Origin: JALNZU01 sp964463695 | Lineage (GTDB): Bacteria; Bacteroidota; Bacteroidia; Bacteroidales; F082 | Direction: 5' to 3' | DNA: 64,000 bases | NCBI GenBank assembly: GCA_964463695.1 | Contig: CAYXCZ010000022.1 | Coordinates: 7,820-71,819 of the forward strand | Shown: positions 61,654 through 64,000 of the stretch, in pieces | Numbering within the stretch: position 1 is the stretch's first letter | Layout of the letters: every line of letters begins with the position of its first letter | The notes under the pieces: generated by a model | Database searches by the model: none | Seen by the model: the letters and a program-made list of their open reading frames with translations, nothing else | Told to the model about the DNA's origin: nothing | Position numbers and translations under genes: made by a program

Positions 61654-63123
61654 TTATTCCTCTTCAGGATCTGGAACATATTGAAATGCACCAATATCGG
61701 AGGATGTCAGGCGAGAGACTCCGTTCAAATCAAATGGGATTTCGGCTGATATTTCCGGCTTGCCTTTACCAATTACAGGCGATAAAGTATCCGGTTCATA
61801 GTTAAATAGTGCATAATCCTTGAATAGTGGATCTTCGTTGAAATAGCTTGTTTCAAATGCACTATTTGATTTCCAGCTATCTGAAAGTTTAATAAAACAG
61901 TGATCAAAAAGATAAGTGGTATCAGCTCCGCCAACAAGTTCCCTTTCCAACTCATCTTCGTTTGAACCATAGATGATGCTGTTAGAAAAATCAAGATTAA
62001 TAGGTATGGGAATAGGTTTGTCAAGTGAATCAAGGAGAAAGTTGTTGAAGAACAGTGAAGGAGTGTTTCTAACACTATAGTTCCATTGGTTAGCTAATGT
62101 ACAGTGCCTGAATCGATAAGCGCCGCCAGCGGTAAAGGCAGCGGCATAACTTCCACAATTAGCGATAACAACATTCGTAGCGTCAATCGCAAAAAGCCGG
62201 CTGAATATTCCAAAACCACTATGATTTTCGATCACAGTATTGCTTATGCTCAACTGATTGGAGGTGGCTCGTAGAAAAGATTCAACTTGTATACCTATGT
62301 AGCCATTTCGAATAATTGCATGCTCTATTTCATGATTAAAACCTGATCTTCCTTCCATAAGCCAAATACGGTCCCATTGCCCTGGTAAGTCTTTGTACTC
62401 TTGATCAAGCCGGTCGCCTTGGAATGTAACAGGATTTTCAAGCGTTCCTTGCACTTTTAAAACCCCATCAACATAAGCCCACAAACCGGATTTATCATGA
62501 AAATGAACCTTTGTTCCGGCTTCAATAATAAGGGTGCCATAGGAATTGATAAGTGCATAACCATAAACTACATATGGCTTTTCAGATGTCCAATAAACTG
62601 TTTCATTGCTGTCGGCAACAATGCGAAATTTAGGGAAGTTCCCAACTACTTGATCAGCAATTATGTAGTTGGCATCCTGACCCCATGCAACGAGTTTAAC
62701 TTTTTGTTGATTGCCATTTGTCAGAAAAATCAAATCATCTTCAACAACGTATGGATTGCTCTCATCACGCGGATCAATTGTGGCTTTAACAAGAATAAAG
62801 ACACTATCCTTCGCGGCAACTTCGATATTGTTGATATTCAATCCGGAAACACCATCAACATTCACCCGAAAAACAGAAGCTTCTGCAAGGCCAAGTTGTA
62901 TGTTGCTGATATTGATGCGCTTATTGCTTGAATTATAAACCATCAATCGTTTTGTTACCGTACCAATACTGGTAAAAACAGTGTCAAATACAACAGAATC
63001 TGTCGAAAACGACAAGGTGATATTGGAGTCATTGCTTATAAGATCGTCCTTTCGGCAAGAAATTGTAGCAATAAGTGCAATAAACGGCAAAAGACGGAAA
63101 AATAAAAAGCTTTTTTTCATCAT
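61654..63123 (-). CDS. Beta-helix lipoprotein
   Basis: Start at the ATG pair at 63123/63120 (MMKKSFLFFRLLPFIALIA) with lipobox ATISC and lipidated cysteine at about residue 23. The frame's opening at 63168 (TTG) lies upstream of the promoter. The roughly 489-residue protein has a beta-sandwich N-terminal part (about 40-160: SFSTDSVVFDTVFTSIGTVT and RLMVYNSSNKRINISNIQLG). A right-handed beta-helix part follows (about 190-430: TLIIEAGTKVHFHDKSGLWA, IEHAIIRNGYIGIQV, ISNTVIENHSGFGIF). It ends LNGVSRLTSSDIGAFQYVP, as in Bacteroidota beta-helix proteins. No catalytic Asp/Glu constellation is evident, so it is probably a surface glycan-binding or structural protein. It is the first gene of the operon with the kinase (19 nt) and HD protein. 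Confidence 0.83.
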   Translation of the reverse strand: MMKKSFLFFRLLPFIALIATISCRKDDLISNDSNITLSFSTDSVVFDTVFTSIGTVTKRLMVYNSSNKRINISNIQLGLAEASVFRVNVDGVSGLNINNIEVAAKDSVFILVKATIDPRDESNPYVVEDDLIFLTNGNQQKVKLVAWGQDANYIIADQVVGNFPKFRIVADSNETVYWTSEKPYVVYGYALINSYGTLIIEAGTKVHFHDKSGLWAYVDGVLKVQGTLENPVTFQGDRLDQEYKDLPGQWDRIWLMEGRSGFNHEIEHAIIRNGYIGIQVESFLRATSNQLSISNTVIENHSGFGIFSRLFAIDATNVVIANCGSYAAAFTAGGAYRFRHCTLANQWNYSVRNTPSLFFNNFLLDSLDKPIPIPINLDFSNSIIYGSNEDELERELVGGADTTYLFDHCFIKLSDSWKSNSAFETSYFNEDPLFKDYALFNYEPDTLSPVIGKGKPEISAEIPFDLNGVSRLTSSDIGAFQYVPDPEEE

Positions 63124-63155
63124 GTGAATGGTGGGTGACAGACTTTTTAGGGCTG

Positions 63156-63163
63156 CAAAGTTA
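63156..63163 (-). promoter_or_regulatory. Bacteroidota -7 promoter box for the lipoprotein/kinase/HD operon
   Basis: The minus strand reads TAACTTTG, 32 nt upstream of the lipoprotein ATG. Confidence 0.45.
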
Positions 63164-63201
63164 AACAACTATTGATAAGCGTAGAATATTCTGTTTTATT
63201 G

Positions 63202-63209
63202 TATTTTTG
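63202..63209 (+). promoter_or_regulatory. Bacteroidota -7 promoter box for the small beta-barrel gene
   Basis: TATTTTTG lies 20 nt upstream of the ATG at 63230. Confidence 0.45.
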
Positions 63210-63229
63210 CTTTATAAACAATCCGATAA

Positions 63230-63799
63230 ATGAATAAAATTGGCTCCGCTTCAACTCTGAAACTTTTCAGCATAATCTTCATTTTTACACTTTTCGTCTC
63301 ATCAGGTATAAGTGCTCAACAAGTCGCCGGAAATCCTCCCGCCGAAAGCCGATGGGTATTTGGTGGTGATTTTGGCCTGGGATTTTCTTCATATGGATCA
63401 AATATTCTCATTTCCCCACAGGTTGGTTACAAGTTGACTCCAGCATGGGAGGCAGGTGTGCGATTGACATACAATTATTATAGCTATAAAGACCGGCTTG
63501 TTAAATTTTCTTCCAATAATTATGGCGGAGGTTTATATACTTCTTATGTGATTTTCAAAGGGTTGTTTGTGCATCTTGAAAATGAACTGCTTAGCTATCA
63601 GAGGGCTACTATAACATCAGGATCAGTTGTTGACAAAGAGAGAATTGCTGTACACTCTGTCTTTATAGGTGGAGGTTATCGACAATATTTTTCATCCAAT
63701 AGCTATGCAAGCATCATGATTTTGTATAATCTCAACGAAACCCTTAATTCACCCTACGAGAATCCGATGTTCCGAATTGGATTCGGTTTTGGCTTGTAG
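63230..63799 (+). CDS. Small outer-membrane beta-barrel protein
   Basis: A 189-residue protein with a signal peptide (to about GISAQ, residue 29) and an eight-strand-type barrel: WVFGGDFGLGFSSYGSNILI, QVGYKLTPAWEAGVRLTYNY, YGGGLYTSYVIFKGLFVHLE, HSVFIGGGYRQYF and YASIMILYNLNE. It ends in the aromatic-glycine pattern FRIGFGFGL. It resembles OmpW/opacity-type small barrels in form, but no name is justified. It is divergent from the lipoprotein operon. Confidence 0.8.
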   Translation: MNKIGSASTLKLFSIIFIFTLFVSSGISAQQVAGNPPAESRWVFGGDFGLGFSSYGSNILISPQVGYKLTPAWEAGVRLTYNYYSYKDRLVKFSSNNYGGGLYTSYVIFKGLFVHLENELLSYQRATITSGSVVDKERIAVHSVFIGGGYRQYFSSNSYASIMILYNLNETLNSPYENPMFRIGFGFGL

Positions 63800-63817
63800 A
63801 AAAAGTCTTAAAAAATT

Positions 63818-63934
63818 TTAGAAGATTTTCTTTCCGCCATCGCTTGTTTCAGCAACATAAAAAGCAGGCGTTAATCCCGTTTTCATGCGGTAATTTTTGC
63901 CAACTAGTTCTAAGAATGACCTTAAGAAAAGATT
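63818..63934 (-). pseudogene. Possible remnant of a galactokinase C-terminus
   Basis: A 38-codon open stretch on the minus strand ends in VGKNYRMKTGLTPAFYVAET then SDGGKKIF and stop. The Y-x3-TG-x4-FYV pattern resembles the last strand of galactokinase. The frame is closed just upstream by a stop at 63935-63937, and no other frame continues it, so no intact gene is here. It may be a degraded gene end, or a chance resemblance. Confidence 0.3.
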
Positions 63935-64000
63935 TTACCTTTTTAGAGGAATTGTAAAAAACATCAACAACATAATTAACCCATTACTTGTCAATAGGTT

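Noticed and set aside
1..64000. tRNA, rRNA, CRISPR arrays, transposases, phage genes
   Set aside because: I looked in the intergenic regions on both strands and saw no cloverleaf-like sequence, regularly spaced repeats or mobile-element proteins. A covariance-model or array-finder run could still find a short RNA I missed.

Overview
The window is a piece of a Bacteroidota chromosome, most like an environmental member of the Bacteroidales/Marinilabiliales. It is AT-rich. It encodes two secreted proteins with type IX secretion (T9SS) C-terminal sorting domains, a TonB-dependent receptor with an N-terminal carboxypeptidase-regulatory-like domain, a Bacteroidota-type putative porin, several outer-membrane beta-barrels and a periplasmic-propeller regulator. 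Start sites lack purine-rich Shine-Dalgarno sequences. Many genes are instead preceded by the Bacteroidota -7 promoter box TAnnTTTG. No rRNA, tRNA, CRISPR array, insertion sequence or phage gene was found. The order placement is an inference from gene content.

Layout. 1-4.3 kb: 3' end of ornithine aminotransferase, superoxide dismutase, a TonB receptor and ribosomal protein L28. 4.5-10.7 kb (all minus): a helix-hairpin-helix protein, beta-carbonic anhydrase, a MacB-type permease, uracil phosphoribosyltransferase, and a FemAB/GNAT plus polysaccharide deacetylase pair. 10.8-20.5 kb: dnaX, a 1549-residue modular T9SS adhesin, a 100-N gap that is almost certainly an assembly artefact, and a membrane-spanning propeller/HTH regulator convergent with the adhesin. 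20.7-30.2 kb: a DMT permease, a short-chain dehydrogenase, a T9SS glycosidase-like protein, a lipoprotein esterase, a secreted NodB deacetylase, a decayed gene, a C1 peptidase and a TerB/DnaJ protein. 30.2-35.6 kb: porin, HerA-like ATPase, potassium channel with a zinc ribbon, and a TIGR02757 protein.

35.7-44.8 kb is the metabolic core. It holds a four-gene ferredoxin-dependent 2-oxoacid oxidoreductase operon, a PLP aminotransferase, an ADP-forming acyl-CoA synthetase, an Mpv17-like membrane protein and a DAK2-DegV fusion. Read together, the first three suggest amino-acid fermentation: amino acid to 2-oxoacid to acyl-CoA plus reduced ferredoxin, then to acid plus ATP. 45-64 kb: a giant AsmA-like protein, beta-barrels, TrkH, an rRNA/tRNA methyltransferase, a lysine-dehydrogenase-like enzyme, another DMT permease, a GIN-domain lipoprotein, a DUF3108 protein, a YggS protein, an LTA-synthase-like sulfatase-fold enzyme, a lipoprotein/NRK-like kinase/HD operon, a small beta-barrel, and a short galactokinase-like remnant at the edge.

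I see no clear new defence or mobile system. The most unusual signals are the interleaved (split) PKD/carboxypeptidase-regulatory modules of the adhesin, present twice; the 55-bp identical flanks of the N gap; the fermentation module; and the DAK2-DegV fusion.
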